Below, one piece after another: positions 17,736 through 26,745 of a stretch of DNA of 64,000 bases. The stretch is taken from contig CP073016.1 of NCBI GenBank assembly GCA_025370075.1, positions 1,736,001-1,800,000 on the forward strand, written 5' to 3'. Below the pieces are notes generated by a model that was not told the DNA's origin, did not search any database, and worked only from the letters and a program-made list of their open reading frames with translations. The stretch is from Chryseotalea sp. WA131a. GTDB taxonomy: Bacteria; Bacteroidota; Bacteroidia; Cytophagales; Cyclobacteriaceae. The translations under genes were made by a program, and so were the position numbers. Every line of letters starts with the position of its first letter. Positions within the stretch are counted from its first letter, which is position 1.

Positions 17736-18665
17736 ATGGCGGTAAAACTATTTTCAGGGCGTGCAACCACTTATTTGGCTGAGAAAATTGCTCATGCCTA
17801 TGGCGAGCCGTTGGGGAAAGTAGATTACCAACAGTTTAGCGATGGTGAAATGTCGCCCTTCATTGGCGAGTCGGTGCGTGGCCACGATGTATTTATCATC
17901 CAGTCTACCTTTGCCCCTGCCGAAAACTTCATGGAGCTTTTATTGATGATTGATGCGGCCAAGCGTGCAAGTGCGCTAAACGTAAACGTTATCATTCCGT
18001 ATTTTGGCTATGCCAGGCAAGATAGAAAAGACAAACCACGGGTGGCCATTGCCGCTAAGCTGATCGCTAATTTGCTCTCGGCAGCAGGCGCCAACCGCGT
18101 GATGACGTGCGATTTGCATGCCGATCAGATCCAAGGCTTTTTTGATATTCCTGTCGATCACCTTGACGGCAATTATATTTTCGTTCCGTATTTAAAGGCA
18201 TTGAACCTACCCAATATCATGTTCGCATCACCAGATGTGGGCGGAATCAAAAGAGCACGGAGCTTTGCCAAGTTTTTCAATGCGGAATTGGCCGTTTGTG
18301 ATAAATACCGCAAAGAAGCCAACAAGATTGAATCGATGCGCTTGATCGGTGAAGTGGAAGGCAAAGATGTGATTTTGGTGGATGATTTAGTAGATACGGG
18401 CGGAACACTTTGCAAAGCCGCTGCCTTATTAAAGGAGAAAGGGGCTAGCACCGTGCGGGCGATTTGCACACATGGCGTTTTATCTGGCAAAGCCTACGAA
18501 AACATTCAAGGTTCTGATTTAGAAGAATTGGTGGTTTCTGACACCATCCCCTTGAAGCAGATAACACCCAAAATAAAAGTATTGACCGTATCAGATTTGT
18601 TTGCGAAAGCAATACGCAAAATTCACGATCACGAATCCATCAGTTCATTATTTATCCGTTTGTAA
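17736..18665 (+). CDS. prs: Ribose-phosphate pyrophosphokinase
   Basis: PRPP synthetase makes phosphoribosyl pyrophosphate from ribose 5-phosphate and ATP, feeding nucleotide, His and Trp synthesis. Typical motifs: FSDGEMSPFIGESVRG near the N-terminus, YFGYARQDRKDKPR (flexible ATP loop), CDLHADQIQGFF, and the PRPP-binding loop VILVDDLVDTGGT. The length of 309 is normal. It stands 36 bp before the L25 gene, in the common prs-rplY(-pth) order of this phylum, so the three genes are probably one transcription unit. Confidence 0.97.
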   Translation: MAVKLFSGRATTYLAEKIAHAYGEPLGKVDYQQFSDGEMSPFIGESVRGHDVFIIQSTFAPAENFMELLLMIDAAKRASALNVNVIIPYFGYARQDRKDKPRVAIAAKLIANLLSAAGANRVMTCDLHADQIQGFFDIPVDHLDGNYIFVPYLKALNLPNIMFASPDVGGIKRARSFAKFFNAELAVCDKYRKEANKIESMRLIGEVEGKDVILVDDLVDTGGTLCKAAALLKEKGASTVRAICTHGVLSGKAYENIQGSDLEELVVSDTIPLKQITPKIKVLTVSDLFAKAIRKIHDHESISSLFIRL

Positions 18666-18701
18666 ATCCATTTTAATTTTTAACCATAAACAAAAACAAG
18701 T

Positions 18702-19376
18702 ATGAAAACCATCGAGATTATAGGGTATCGAAGAGCAAATCTCGGCAAAAACGATGCTGAAAAAGTTCGCCAAGAAGGTAATATTCCGTGCGTATTGTAC
18801 GGAGGTGGTGAGCAAGTTCATTTTTACTCACCCGTTATTTTGTTCCGCGATTTAGTGTACACCAACGAGGCGCACTTTGTTCACCTGAACATTGAAGGTG
18901 AAGAGTGCCAAGCCATTATGCAAGAAGTACAGTTTCACCCTGTAAGTGAAATTATTTTGCACGTTGATTTCTTACGCATCAGTGAAGAAAGAAAAATCAA
19001 AATGGAAATTCCCGTTCGCTTGGTAGGTCAAGCAAAAGGAGTGGCCAAAGGCGGATTATTGGTGCGCAAGCGTGCAGCTCTAAAGGTTGCTGCTTTCCCT
19101 AAAAACATGCCGGACCATATTGATATTGATTGCACAGAGTTGGATTTCCACCACGCCATTAAAGTGGGTGATATGAACATGCCTAACTTAGATTTTCTAG
19201 ATCCAAAAGCTGCTGCGATTGCCTCGGTGGAGGTACCGCGTGCTGCTAAAGTGGCGGAAGAAACGTCTGCCGCTGCTTCCGCTGAAGGTGCTGCTGCTCC
19301 TGCCGCAGGTGCTGCTGCTCCCGCTGCCGATGCCAAGAAGGCTGAAGCTCCTAAAAAAGACGAGAAGAAAAAATAG
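18702..19376 (+). CDS. rplY: 50S ribosomal protein L25 (CTC type) with Ala/Lys-rich tail
   Basis: Ribosomal protein L25 of the long general-stress (CTC) type, which binds 5S rRNA. The N-terminal L25 domain covers about residues 1-90 (the start EIIGYRRANLGK, then IPCVLYGGGEQVHFY). The beta domain runs to about residue 180 (LRISEERKIKMEIPVRLVG, then DHIDIDCTELDFHH). The last 40 residues are low-complexity Ala/Pro/Lys, probably disordered. The gene lies between prs and pth, and a strong terminator follows before pth. Confidence 0.93.
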   Translation: MKTIEIIGYRRANLGKNDAEKVRQEGNIPCVLYGGGEQVHFYSPVILFRDLVYTNEAHFVHLNIEGEECQAIMQEVQFHPVSEIILHVDFLRISEERKIKMEIPVRLVGQAKGVAKGGLLVRKRAALKVAAFPKNMPDHIDIDCTELDFHHAIKVGDMNMPNLDFLDPKAAAIASVEVPRAAKVAEETSAAASAEGAAAPAAGAAAPAADAKKAEAPKKDEKKK

Positions 19377-19395
19377 TTCTCTTACCATTCCAATA

Positions 19396-19432
19396 AAAAT
19401 CCCGCTCACCTCACTCGGTGGCGGGATTTTTT
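19396..19432 (+). terminator. Rho-independent terminator after rplY
   Basis: Stem AAAATCCCGC-T-CACC with GGTG-GCGGGATTTT (one bulged T), 6-nt loop TCACTC, followed by T-rich sequence. It ends 14 bp before the pth start, so pth may depend on readthrough or its own promoter. Confidence 0.9.
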
Positions 19433-19445
19433 GTTTATTAGAGTA

Positions 19446-20006
19446 ATGAAATTTTTAATAGCTGGTTTAGGAAATAGTGGCCCCGAGTATGAACTCACCC
19501 GGCACAACATTGGATTTTTGACACTCGATCGATTGGCCGATAATCATAAACTTGATTTTGCTACCGAGCGATTGGCTGATCGAGCGGAATGGAAATACAA
19601 AGGCAAGCAAATTCATTTTATCAAACCAAACACGTATATGAATTTGAGCGGCAAGGCGATTGCCTACTGGCTGCAAGAATTAAAAATCCCCACTGAGAAT
19701 CTACTTGTGGTGGTTGATGAAATCGCTTTGCCTTTTGGCAGCTTGCGCATGCGCACCAAAGGCAGCGCGGCCGGTCATAATGGTTTGAAAAATATTGAAT
19801 TGGTATTGGGCGGACAAGACTACTCGAGATTACGCTTTGGTATAGGCAGTGAATTCTCGAAAGGCCAACAAGTCGATTATGTTTTAGGTAATTTTACGCA
19901 AGAGCAATTTCAAGAACTGCCTAAACACATGGACAAAGCCATTGAAATGATTTTATCGTTTTGCACCATCGGAGCAGAACGCACGATGAATTTTTTTAAT
20001 AATTGA
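19446..20006 (+). CDS. pth: Peptidyl-tRNA hydrolase
   Basis: Cleaves the ester bond of peptidyl-tRNAs released by stalled ribosomes. The family opening is exact: MKFLIAGLGN with Asn10, and LTRHNIGF with catalytic His20. The PNTYMNLSGKA motif and VVDEIALPFGSLRMR-type motif (with the usual D) follow. The length is 186. I chose ATG at 19446; an upstream TTG at 19431 would begin inside the rplY terminator. The gene sits directly after the L25 terminator. Confidence 0.96.
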   Translation: MKFLIAGLGNSGPEYELTRHNIGFLTLDRLADNHKLDFATERLADRAEWKYKGKQIHFIKPNTYMNLSGKAIAYWLQELKIPTENLLVVVDEIALPFGSLRMRTKGSAAGHNGLKNIELVLGGQDYSRLRFGIGSEFSKGQQVDYVLGNFTQEQFQELPKHMDKAIEMILSFCTIGAERTMNFFNN

Positions 20007-20026
20007 CCATTTTCTTAATCTTAAAA

Positions 20027-20812
20027 ATGAAAAACATTTTATTCGTTGCTGTATTCGTCTCAATTATTTGTTGCCAATCGAAACAAAAATTGGTTTGGTC
20101 AGATGAGTTTGATACGGAGGGTGCCCCCGATACCACCAAATGGAACTATGATTTAGGAGATGGCTGTCCCAAAGTGTGCGGTTGGGGAAACAATGAAGCA
20201 CAATTCTATACCGATCAATCAAAAAATGCTCGGGTAGAAAATGGAAAACTAGTGATTGAAGTACACCACGATTCGTTGGGCGGAAAAGCTTTCACATCCA
20301 CTCGGATTGTTTCAAAATACAAAGGCGACTGGCGGTATGGAAGAATAGAAGTAAAGGCCAAACTCCCAAAAGGAATTGGTACTTGGCCAGCCATTTGGAT
20401 GTTATCAACCGATTGGAAATATGGTGGCTGGCCTATCAGCGGTGAAATTGACATCATGGAGCACGTTGGCTACGATCAAGGCGTGATACACGGCACACTG
20501 CATAGCGAAAAATACAATCACATCAAGCAAACCCAACAAGAAGGCAAAATCACCATCAATGATTGCAGTGAAAATTTTCATTTGTATGCCATAAATTGGA
20601 CTGCCGATCAAATCGATTTTTTTGTGGATGACAAGCTTTATCATTCTGTCAAAAGAAATCCAACCGATACCTTTGAAGGGTGGCCATTTGATCAGCGTTT
20701 TCATCTCATCATGAACATTGCAGTGGGAGGAAATTGGGGAGGTGTAAAGGGTATTGATAATTCGATATGGCCGCAGCGCATGGAAGTGGATTATGTGAGG
20801 GTCTATCAATAG
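20027..20812 (+). CDS. Secreted GH16 beta-glucanase (laminarinase-like) lipoprotein
   Basis: A 262-residue glycoside hydrolase family 16 enzyme. The catalytic signature GEIDIMEHVG has the nucleophile E140, assisting D142 and acid/base E145. Upstream the fold is supported by LVWSDEFD, WGNNEAQFYT and YGRIEVKAKLPKG. The signal ends with a lipobox-like SIICC, so the protein is probably lipid-anchored. Substrates in the family are beta-1,3 or beta-1,3-1,4 glucans; the exact one cannot be read from the sequence. ATG at 20027 is preferred over a TTG at 20003 because it opens with the signal peptide. The preceding pth stop codon is 20 bp away. Confidence 0.92.
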   Translation: MKNILFVAVFVSIICCQSKQKLVWSDEFDTEGAPDTTKWNYDLGDGCPKVCGWGNNEAQFYTDQSKNARVENGKLVIEVHHDSLGGKAFTSTRIVSKYKGDWRYGRIEVKAKLPKGIGTWPAIWMLSTDWKYGGWPISGEIDIMEHVGYDQGVIHGTLHSEKYNHIKQTQQEGKITINDCSENFHLYAINWTADQIDFFVDDKLYHSVKRNPTDTFEGWPFDQRFHLIMNIAVGGNWGGVKGIDNSIWPQRMEVDYVRVYQ

Positions 20813-20832
20813 AAGGTTGACGCAGCAATCGA

Positions 20833-20840
20833 TATCTTTG
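20833..20840 (+). promoter_or_regulatory. Candidate -7 promoter element for msrA
   Basis: TATCTTTG matches TAnnTTTG exactly, 80 bp before the msrA start. The -33 element is not convincing. Confidence 0.4.
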
Positions 20841-20920
20841 ACGTGGATGCGACATATCGCCAAGAATTGGCAAACTATAACGCAACTAAGAACGTTTACT
20901 CAAGCACCTTACTATTTAAT

Positions 20921-21577
20921 ATGAAGACACAATCCTCCTTCCTGTTCACTGCTCTGATTTCTTTCGCTCTTTTTTCGTGCAGCGGGCAATCGAGTAAAAA
21001 AAAACAGGCTGATTTAAAAGTGAATTTAACACCTCCGGCCGGAAAAGCGGTAGCTGCTTTTGCAGAAGGATGCTTCTGGTGTTCAGAACATATTTTTGAA
21101 GCGGTGGTAGGAGTAGATTCTGCCGTATCTGGTTATGCTGGCGGAAAGACTATCAACCCTACCTATGAGTTGGTCAATACCGAAACCACTGGCCATGCAG
21201 AGACGGTACTAGTGTACTATGATCCAAAAATTGTTAGCTACGAAGAATTGCTCCGTGTATTCTTTACCTCACAAGACCCTACCACACCGAATCAGCAAGG
21301 TCCGGATAGAGGAAACTCCTATCGATCGATTATCTTTTATAGCACTCCACAAGAAAAAGAATTAGCCGAAAAAGCCAAGGTGACCTATGGCCCCTCTTTT
21401 AACAAACCAATTGTATCAGAAATAAAACCGTTAACAGCTTTCTACAAAGCAGAAGAGTATCATCAAAATTATATTGAACACAATCAGTTTAGTAGCTACG
21501 TGATAGGCGTTTCTATTCCTCGGTTTGAGAAGTTTAAAAGAACCTACAAAGGAAAAATAAAGAACTCAGCCAAGTAA
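20921..21577 (+). CDS. msrA: Peptide methionine sulfoxide reductase MsrA, exported lipoprotein form
   Basis: Reduces methionine-S-sulfoxide in proteins. The active site GCFWC has catalytic Cys51; YAGG, GHAETV and the later YHQNYIEHNQ segment are the usual family landmarks. The N-terminal 22 residues are a lipoprotein signal (LFSCSGQ; Cys20), so this copy acts in the envelope rather than the cytosol. No resolving Cys is seen near the C-terminus, which ends KGKIKNSAK. The ATG at 20921 opens the signal peptide; an in-frame GTG-type extension to 20843 would hide it. Confidence 0.95.
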   Translation: MKTQSSFLFTALISFALFSCSGQSSKKKQADLKVNLTPPAGKAVAAFAEGCFWCSEHIFEAVVGVDSAVSGYAGGKTINPTYELVNTETTGHAETVLVYYDPKIVSYEELLRVFFTSQDPTTPNQQGPDRGNSYRSIIFYSTPQEKELAEKAKVTYGPSFNKPIVSEIKPLTAFYKAEEYHQNYIEHNQFSSYVIGVSIPRFEKFKRTYKGKIKNSAK

Positions 21578-21594
21578 AGCTGGATCGGAGTCAA

Positions 21595-22188
21595 TCAAGT
21601 TCTTTTTAGTTCCAAAAGCTTATTACGCTCTGTTTGTAATTCTCGCGAAAGTTTTTTCTCTTTTTCCAAGGATTTGCGTTTGTACTGGTCAAACTCATCA
21701 GTGAGAAGAGTTAATCTCTCACTCTTTTCTTTTATGGATTGGTTGACCAATCGGGCACGGCCAAGCAATACAATAATAAAAAGAACTAGTATGCCCGTTA
21801 CCACCAAAAACGAGATGTTAAAAAACCACTTTGTAAAACCAATCCCAAAAAAAGAGATGTGTTGGCTATCGTGAACTAGCCCAGTAACAGAAGCCTGAAC
21901 GGAGTCAACTTTCTCACCAGCCGCTTTGAAATCACTATTTAGTTTGGCTATGGATTGGTTGGCTTGCTTGATTTCTACTTTCAATCGCTTCACGGAATCC
22001 ATTACCCCTCTCCAAAACTCATCTAGTTTTACTTCTTTAATCACCTTATAATCTTGATAGGTTTCAGCCGTTGACTTCAATTGAACATACTGCTGTGGCA
22101 ATGGGAGGTTTGTTTCCAAAACAACTTGTTGTACCTGACCGTTGGCCACTAGCGAAACAACAAGAAAAGGCAAAATCAAAAATTTCAT
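21595..22188 (-). CDS. Membrane-anchored coiled-coil protein of unknown function
   Basis: A 197-residue protein with a cleavable signal (to about residue 18, VANGQ), an extracytoplasmic domain with a Y-x-x-Y-K-V-I motif, and one clear membrane segment at about residues 120-142 (NISFLVVTGILVLFIIVLLG). A long charged coiled coil forms the last 50 residues (RERLT to KLLELKR-type heptads). Similar proteins in Bacteroidota are often mislabelled as a tRNA (guanine-N1)-methyltransferase; there is no methyltransferase motif here. It is convergent with msrA and stands alone, with the czc operon 135 bp upstream on the same strand. Confidence 0.75.
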   Translation of the reverse strand: MKFLILPFLVVSLVANGQVQQVVLETNLPLPQQYVQLKSTAETYQDYKVIKEVKLDEFWRGVMDSVKRLKVEIKQANQSIAKLNSDFKAAGEKVDSVQASVTGLVHDSQHISFFGIGFTKWFFNISFLVVTGILVLFIIVLLGRARLVNQSIKEKSERLTLLTDEFDQYKRKSLEKEKKLSRELQTERNKLLELKRT

Positions 22189-22323
22189 ACGGTTGATTAA
22201 TTAAATAAAAAGTAAGATGGTTGAATTTAGCTCAGTAATATAACACTATCAAACAAACAAACTACATCATGACACGATTAAAAAACAAAAACCTCGCTGG
22301 ACGGAACCTGATGGTTGTGGTTG

Positions 22324-25300
22324 CTAGAAATTGGTCAACGGAGTTGTTAGCCTTTTTCTAATCAACAGCCAATATAACGGTGGCATGAGTGTTGGCACAA
22401 AAATCAATGTGCTTGTCAATCCACCAATAATTACGGTAGCCAATGGCCGTTGCACATCCGACCCAATACCAGATGAAAATGCAGCTGGGAACAAGCCCAC
22501 GATGGCTACCAGCATAATTGCCAAGATAGCTTTCAATTGCTCAGCCGAAGTGCGAAACACAATATCACGCGCATCTCCTGGCTGAGAGGCTATTTCCCTG
22601 TTCAAAGCTGAAATCAACAATACACCCGCCATTACCGAAATACCGAAGATGGAAACAAAACCAACACCAGCAGAAACATTGAAGTTATACCCACGAAGCT
22701 CCAACGCCAATATCCCTCCACCCAATGCAAACAAAATACAAGTGAGTGTCAACAACGTTGATTTCAATTCTTTAAACAGCATCCACAAGAAAATGAAAAC
22801 CACGATAATGGTAAGCGGTATTGAAATCATCAACTGGGCCCCAGCCCGCTCTAAATTTTCGTATTGTCCGCCATAGAGTACCTGGTACCCATCTGGCACA
22901 GTAATCGCTTTTTCTATTTTTTTACTTACCTCACTCACAAAACCACCTTGGTCACGACCGCGGATGTTGGTACGAACAGTGATCATCCGCTTACCATTCA
23001 ATCGGTAAATATTGGTTTGACCCTCTACATATTCAATTTTTGCCAATTGATCTAATGGGATGAGGGAACCATTGGACGCAGACACTTGTAGGTTTTTAAT
23101 TGCCTCCATGGAGTTTCTGCTTTCCGGAATGTAGCGCACCACGATGTCGTACTTTTTTGCACCATCATATACCGTACCAATGGGTTTGCCCCCAATGGCC
23201 GCTTCTACCATATTTTGAACATCGGATACGTTGATGCCATAGCGTGCAGCAGCTTTGCGATCGATGCGAATGGCCAACTGAGCTTGCGCACCTTCTTGCT
23301 CAATATTTACAGCAGAAGAGCCATTTGTTGCTCGAACAATTTCGGCAATGCTATCGGCCTTGTGGCGCATCAAATCAAAATCATACCCCACTATGGAAAT
23401 AGCCAAGTCTGCTGCAGAGCCCGTTACAATTTCCATCACTTGGTCGATGATGGGTTGACCAGAAGAAAAGAATGAACCTGGAAATTCGTTTTGCAATTCA
23501 GTCTGCAAACACTGGACTAAATCTTTTTTCTTTACGGTATCTGCCCACAAAGCATAATCCTTTAAGCCTACTAAAATTTCTGTTCGGTCGGTAGGAAAAG
23601 GATCAGTGCCATCATCGTTGCGGCCGGTTTGGGTAATCACAAACTCAACTGGATAATTGCTGGCCACTATTTCTCTAATCTTAGGGGCGATTTTCGCATT
23701 CTCTTTGATGGTGATACCAGAAGGCATAAACGATCGCATAAAAATGGATCCTTCATCCAATTCAGGCAAAAATTCTGTACCCAACTTGGCACCTAGCGAA
23801 ACCAAGAACAACACGATGGCAAAACCAACCATCACAACAAGCTTAGGTATTTTAAAAATTACGCGAAGCAATTTCTCGTACAGATAGGTCAAACCATCCA
23901 TTAAAAAATGACGGGCCTTTCCCTCCATCATTTTCTCTTTCTTCATCGCTCGGCTAAAAGCAAACGAGATCAAAACAGGAATGAGTGTGAGCGCACAAAT
24001 CATGGAGCCCAATACTGCAAACGCCAACGTTAAAGCCATGGGCGAAAACAATTTTCCCTCCACTCGTTGCATCAACAAGATTGGCATATAGGCCAACATA
24101 ATGATGACCACGGAGAAAAATATTTCGCGGCCTACTTCTTGCGCGGATAGCAATGTAATTTTGGTAATCCCTTCCTCCTTTTCATCGGGTGTGGCGTTGG
24201 TATATCGTCTGATCAAATCCTCGGCCATCACACAAGCACCGTCTACAATTACGCCAAAGTCAATAGCTCCAAGCGATAACAAGTTGGCCGGGATGCCGGT
24301 GAGCTTCATCATGATGAAGGCAAAGAGCATGGCAAACGGAATGGTGGCGGCCACCACAAATGCTGCCCGAAAACTGCCCAGCACCATCACCAATAAAATG
24401 ATTACAATCGAAATGCCCATGAAAACGGTTTCCGCTACGGTATCCAGCGAATGCTCAATCAAAAAACTTCGGTCGTACAGCACGCGCAGCTTCACTCCTT
24501 TTGGCAATTCGTGCGATTCCAAATCTTTGATTTGCTCTTTCAATAACTCCAACGCTTGGCTTGGGTTCTCGCCTCTGCGTAGCAATACTATGCCTTCCGT
24601 AGTGCCGGTGATGTCTAAGCTGGCAGAGTTAACGCGATAGCCCAGCAAACCTGAAACAGGTGGTGGCGCAATTTCTACCGTTGCCACATCTCTAATAAAT
24701 ACGGGCACACCATTTACCGACTTCAATACAATGTTCTCAATGTCCTCGGTCGTTTTGATAGCGCCCAATCCACGCACAGCAAAACCTTGCGTGCCTTGCT
24801 CTATCGTGTTGCCTCCAGTATTTTGATTGTTAACATTAACGGCATCCATTACCTCTTGCAGTTTCATCTCATACTTTCGGAGTTTGCCAGGATCGGTGAG
24901 TATATGAAATTGCTTGATGGGGCCACCAAACGTAGTCACATCGGCAATGCCCGGAACTTGCAATAATCGGGGTATGATGATCCAATCTTGAATATCGCGA
25001 AGTTGCAACGGAGAAATTTCTGGCGGGCCTTCTACTACATAGCGATAAATTTCTCCGACAGCCGTTGTCAGGGGTGCGATGCGGGGAGTAACCCCATCTG
25101 GTAAATCAGCTGCCGACAATCGTTCTAACACTTGCTGGCGTGCAAAGTAATCGGTTACCGATTCATCAAAATTTAGTTGTACTACTGACAAGCCAAAAAT
25201 AGTACGCGACCTTCTGTCGGTTACATTAGGTACATTGTTTAAGACACGCTCAATCGGAATGGTTACTTGCTGCTCTACTTCTTCGGCTGCCCTTCCATTG

Positions 25301-25458
25301 TATTGTGTGATGACAATTACATTGGTATCGGCAATATCCGGGTAGGCTTCAATTTTTAATTCTTCAAAACTCCAAAATCCTAAACCCATTAAGACGAGGC
25401 TCAAGCCAATCACCAACCAACGGTTGGACATGGAGAATATGAGGATACGCTTAATCAT
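22324..25458 (-). CDS. Heavy-metal efflux RND pump, CzcA/CusA family
   Basis: A 1044-residue inner-membrane pump of the heavy-metal (HME) branch of the RND superfamily, exporting cations with a proton gradient. The opening RILIFSMSNRWLVIG is the first membrane helix; the HME signature GAIDFGVIVDGACVMAEDL is seen near residue 400. Two large periplasmic loops and the second helix block follow. The specific metal (Cu, Ag, Zn, Co or Cd) cannot be fixed by eye. The gene is last of the czcC-czcB-DUF190-czcA operon, and its ATG overlaps the stop codon of the DUF190 gene by four bases (ATGA). Confidence 0.93.
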   Translation of the reverse strand: MIKRILIFSMSNRWLVIGLSLVLMGLGFWSFEELKIEAYPDIADTNVIVITQYNGRAAEEVEQQVTIPIERVLNNVPNVTDRRSRTIFGLSVVQLNFDESVTDYFARQQVLERLSAADLPDGVTPRIAPLTTAVGEIYRYVVEGPPEISPLQLRDIQDWIIIPRLLQVPGIADVTTFGGPIKQFHILTDPGKLRKYEMKLQEVMDAVNVNNQNTGGNTIEQGTQGFAVRGLGAIKTTEDIENIVLKSVNGVPVFIRDVATVEIAPPPVSGLLGYRVNSASLDITGTTEGIVLLRRGENPSQALELLKEQIKDLESHELPKGVKLRVLYDRSFLIEHSLDTVAETVFMGISIVIILLVMVLGSFRAAFVVAATIPFAMLFAFIMMKLTGIPANLLSLGAIDFGVIVDGACVMAEDLIRRYTNATPDEKEEGITKITLLSAQEVGREIFFSVVIIMLAYMPILLMQRVEGKLFSPMALTLAFAVLGSMICALTLIPVLISFAFSRAMKKEKMMEGKARHFLMDGLTYLYEKLLRVIFKIPKLVVMVGFAIVLFLVSLGAKLGTEFLPELDEGSIFMRSFMPSGITIKENAKIAPKIREIVASNYPVEFVITQTGRNDDGTDPFPTDRTEILVGLKDYALWADTVKKKDLVQCLQTELQNEFPGSFFSSGQPIIDQVMEIVTGSAADLAISIVGYDFDLMRHKADSIAEIVRATNGSSAVNIEQEGAQAQLAIRIDRKAAARYGINVSDVQNMVEAAIGGKPIGTVYDGAKKYDIVVRYIPESRNSMEAIKNLQVSASNGSLIPLDQLAKIEYVEGQTNIYRLNGKRMITVRTNIRGRDQGGFVSEVSKKIEKAITVPDGYQVLYGGQYENLERAGAQLMISIPLTIIVVFIFLWMLFKELKSTLLTLTCILFALGGGILALELRGYNFNVSAGVGFVSIFGISVMAGVLLISALNREIASQPGDARDIVFRTSAEQLKAILAIMLVAIVGLFPAAFSSGIGSDVQRPLATVIIGGLTSTLIFVPTLMPPLYWLLIRKRLTTPLTNF

Positions 25459-25763
25459 TTTTTAGAATACACCGTAACAGGATAAGCGATAAACAATCCG
25501 ATGTTGGTGAGCGAGCGCAATTCGGTGAGCGCTGCTTTTACTTTTTCATCTTCGTCTATAAACGTAATCATCAAAGGCACTTCATCGAAAGAAAACAACT
25601 GTGTCGGGCGCTGGATATAATCATTTTGTCCAAAGCCAGCTACCCCTTCGAACATGGTTGCTCCGGCAATGCCCTTCTTCACCAAAAAATCCATCACAAA
25701 CTTATGCAGCGGCTGGTCTTGTTTGCGATCGTCTTTGTCAAAAAAAAGTTGCGCCTGTGTCAT
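25455..25763 (-). CDS. DUF190 (PII-like) protein in the efflux operon
   Basis: A 102-residue cytosolic protein resembling DUF190, a family with a PII/CutA-like ferredoxin fold. The segment KGIAGATMFEGVAGFG is the typical core, followed by a strand region (PLMITFIDEDEKV). The ATG at 25763 gives a start of MTQAQLFFDKDD; a TTG at 25775 would add four residues. Its stop codon overlaps the start of the pump gene, so translation is probably coupled. In this position it may sense a ligand or the state of the pump, which is inference. No direct metal-binding Cys or His cluster is present. Confidence 0.8.
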   Translation of the reverse strand: MTQAQLFFDKDDRKQDQPLHKFVMDFLVKKGIAGATMFEGVAGFGQNDYIQRPTQLFSFDEVPLMITFIDEDEKVKAALTELRSLTNIGLFIAYPVTVYSKK

Positions 25764-25775
25764 ATGGTAAAACAA

Positions 25776-26735
25776 TTAATAACCGAAGCTAAGTCCTTTT
25801 AATTGCATGGTGCCATCTTTTACCACTTGCTCTCCTTCTTGCAAGCCCGTCAATACGATTGAACTCTGCTCCACGTTTTGGCCAAGCGTAATGAGTCTCC
25901 TTCTGTATTCGTTATCACCTATTTTTACAAAAGCATAAATTTTTCCACCCACGGTAATGATCGCGCTTTGTGGGATTGAAATGAATTTCCCTTCCGCCAA
26001 ACCAAAATCAACATTGGCATACATACCTGCTTTGATCCGGCTATCGGGGTTCGAAAGAATGATGCGCACTTTTACCATGCGTGTGATGGCATCTACCACA
26101 TCGCCCACGGCCTCTACCTTGGCTTTCATTATTTCGTTGGGGAAGGAATTAAAATGAACGTCACACTTATTTCCCTCGCGCACTTTATCCACTTGGTTTT
26201 CGGGCACATTGCAAAGCACCCACACGGTTTTGGCACGAGCGCCTCGAAGAGCAACCGGATCAAAACCTCCTAACTTAAGTTTTGTTTCATGTTCTATGAT
26301 CACGGCTTCCTCGTTGGCCAACTGCGTTTGTGCCTCTATTAAATCCTTTCCGGTAGCCGCTCCATGTGCCAACAAATCTTTTACGCGAGCGATGTTTATC
26401 TTCCATTGATTGATCAATACCAAATGTTGTAGATAGGAAGCGTAGTTGTAAGACAAATCGGCATTGTCAAACAAAATCAAATTTTGGGCGGTGTTATCAC
26501 CCGATTGAACCACCGTGGCCATCACATGGGCGGGGGCAGAAAAGCGAGCGGTAAGGTTTTCTTTCTTAGTGACAATGGTTTCGAATTGGTCGGTTTGGTG
26601 ATGGTCGGAGAAAGTTATTAGCTCTCCATTCTCTTTCACGCTTGGTTTTGTGATGGCAATCACCGCGTGAGTGGCTTCGTGCTTTCTGCAAGCCCCCATG
26701 GAACAAATCACCAAAACGAATAGGATATTCTTCAT
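25776..26735 (-). CDS. Efflux RND periplasmic adaptor subunit (CzcB/CusB type)
   Basis: The membrane-fusion protein joining pump to outer-membrane channel. A lipoprotein signal ends in SMGAC (Cys16). The short 319-residue chain then has a barrel-sandwich segment, a helical hairpin at about 90-170 (NLILFDNADL to TQLANEEAVI), and a second beta segment (VKVRIILSNPDSRIKAGMYANVDF) typical of HlyD-type adaptors. It lies between czcC and the DUF190 gene, separated by 12 bp from the latter's ATG. It is shorter than the usual 380-400 residues, so one adaptor domain may be minimal. Confidence 0.88.
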   Translation of the reverse strand: MKNILFVLVICSMGACRKHEATHAVIAITKPSVKENGELITFSDHHQTDQFETIVTKKENLTARFSAPAHVMATVVQSGDNTAQNLILFDNADLSYNYASYLQHLVLINQWKINIARVKDLLAHGAATGKDLIEAQTQLANEEAVIIEHETKLKLGGFDPVALRGARAKTVWVLCNVPENQVDKVREGNKCDVHFNSFPNEIMKAKVEAVGDVVDAITRMVKVRIILSNPDSRIKAGMYANVDFGLAEGKFISIPQSAIITVGGKIYAFVKIGDNEYRRRLITLGQNVEQSSIVLTGLQEGEQVVKDGTMQLKGLSFGY

Positions 26736-26745
26736 TTTCCTAAAA

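Noticed and set aside
22269..22361. A 30-codon plus-strand frame beginning MTRLKNKNLAGRNL before and over the czcA stop
   Set aside because: Too short, overlaps the end of the real gene, and no known family; chance is likely.
24101..24640. A 179-codon open frame opposite the RND pump gene
   Set aside because: Composition and lack of motifs match an antisense shadow of czcA; the pump frame has clear membrane helices and the HME signature.
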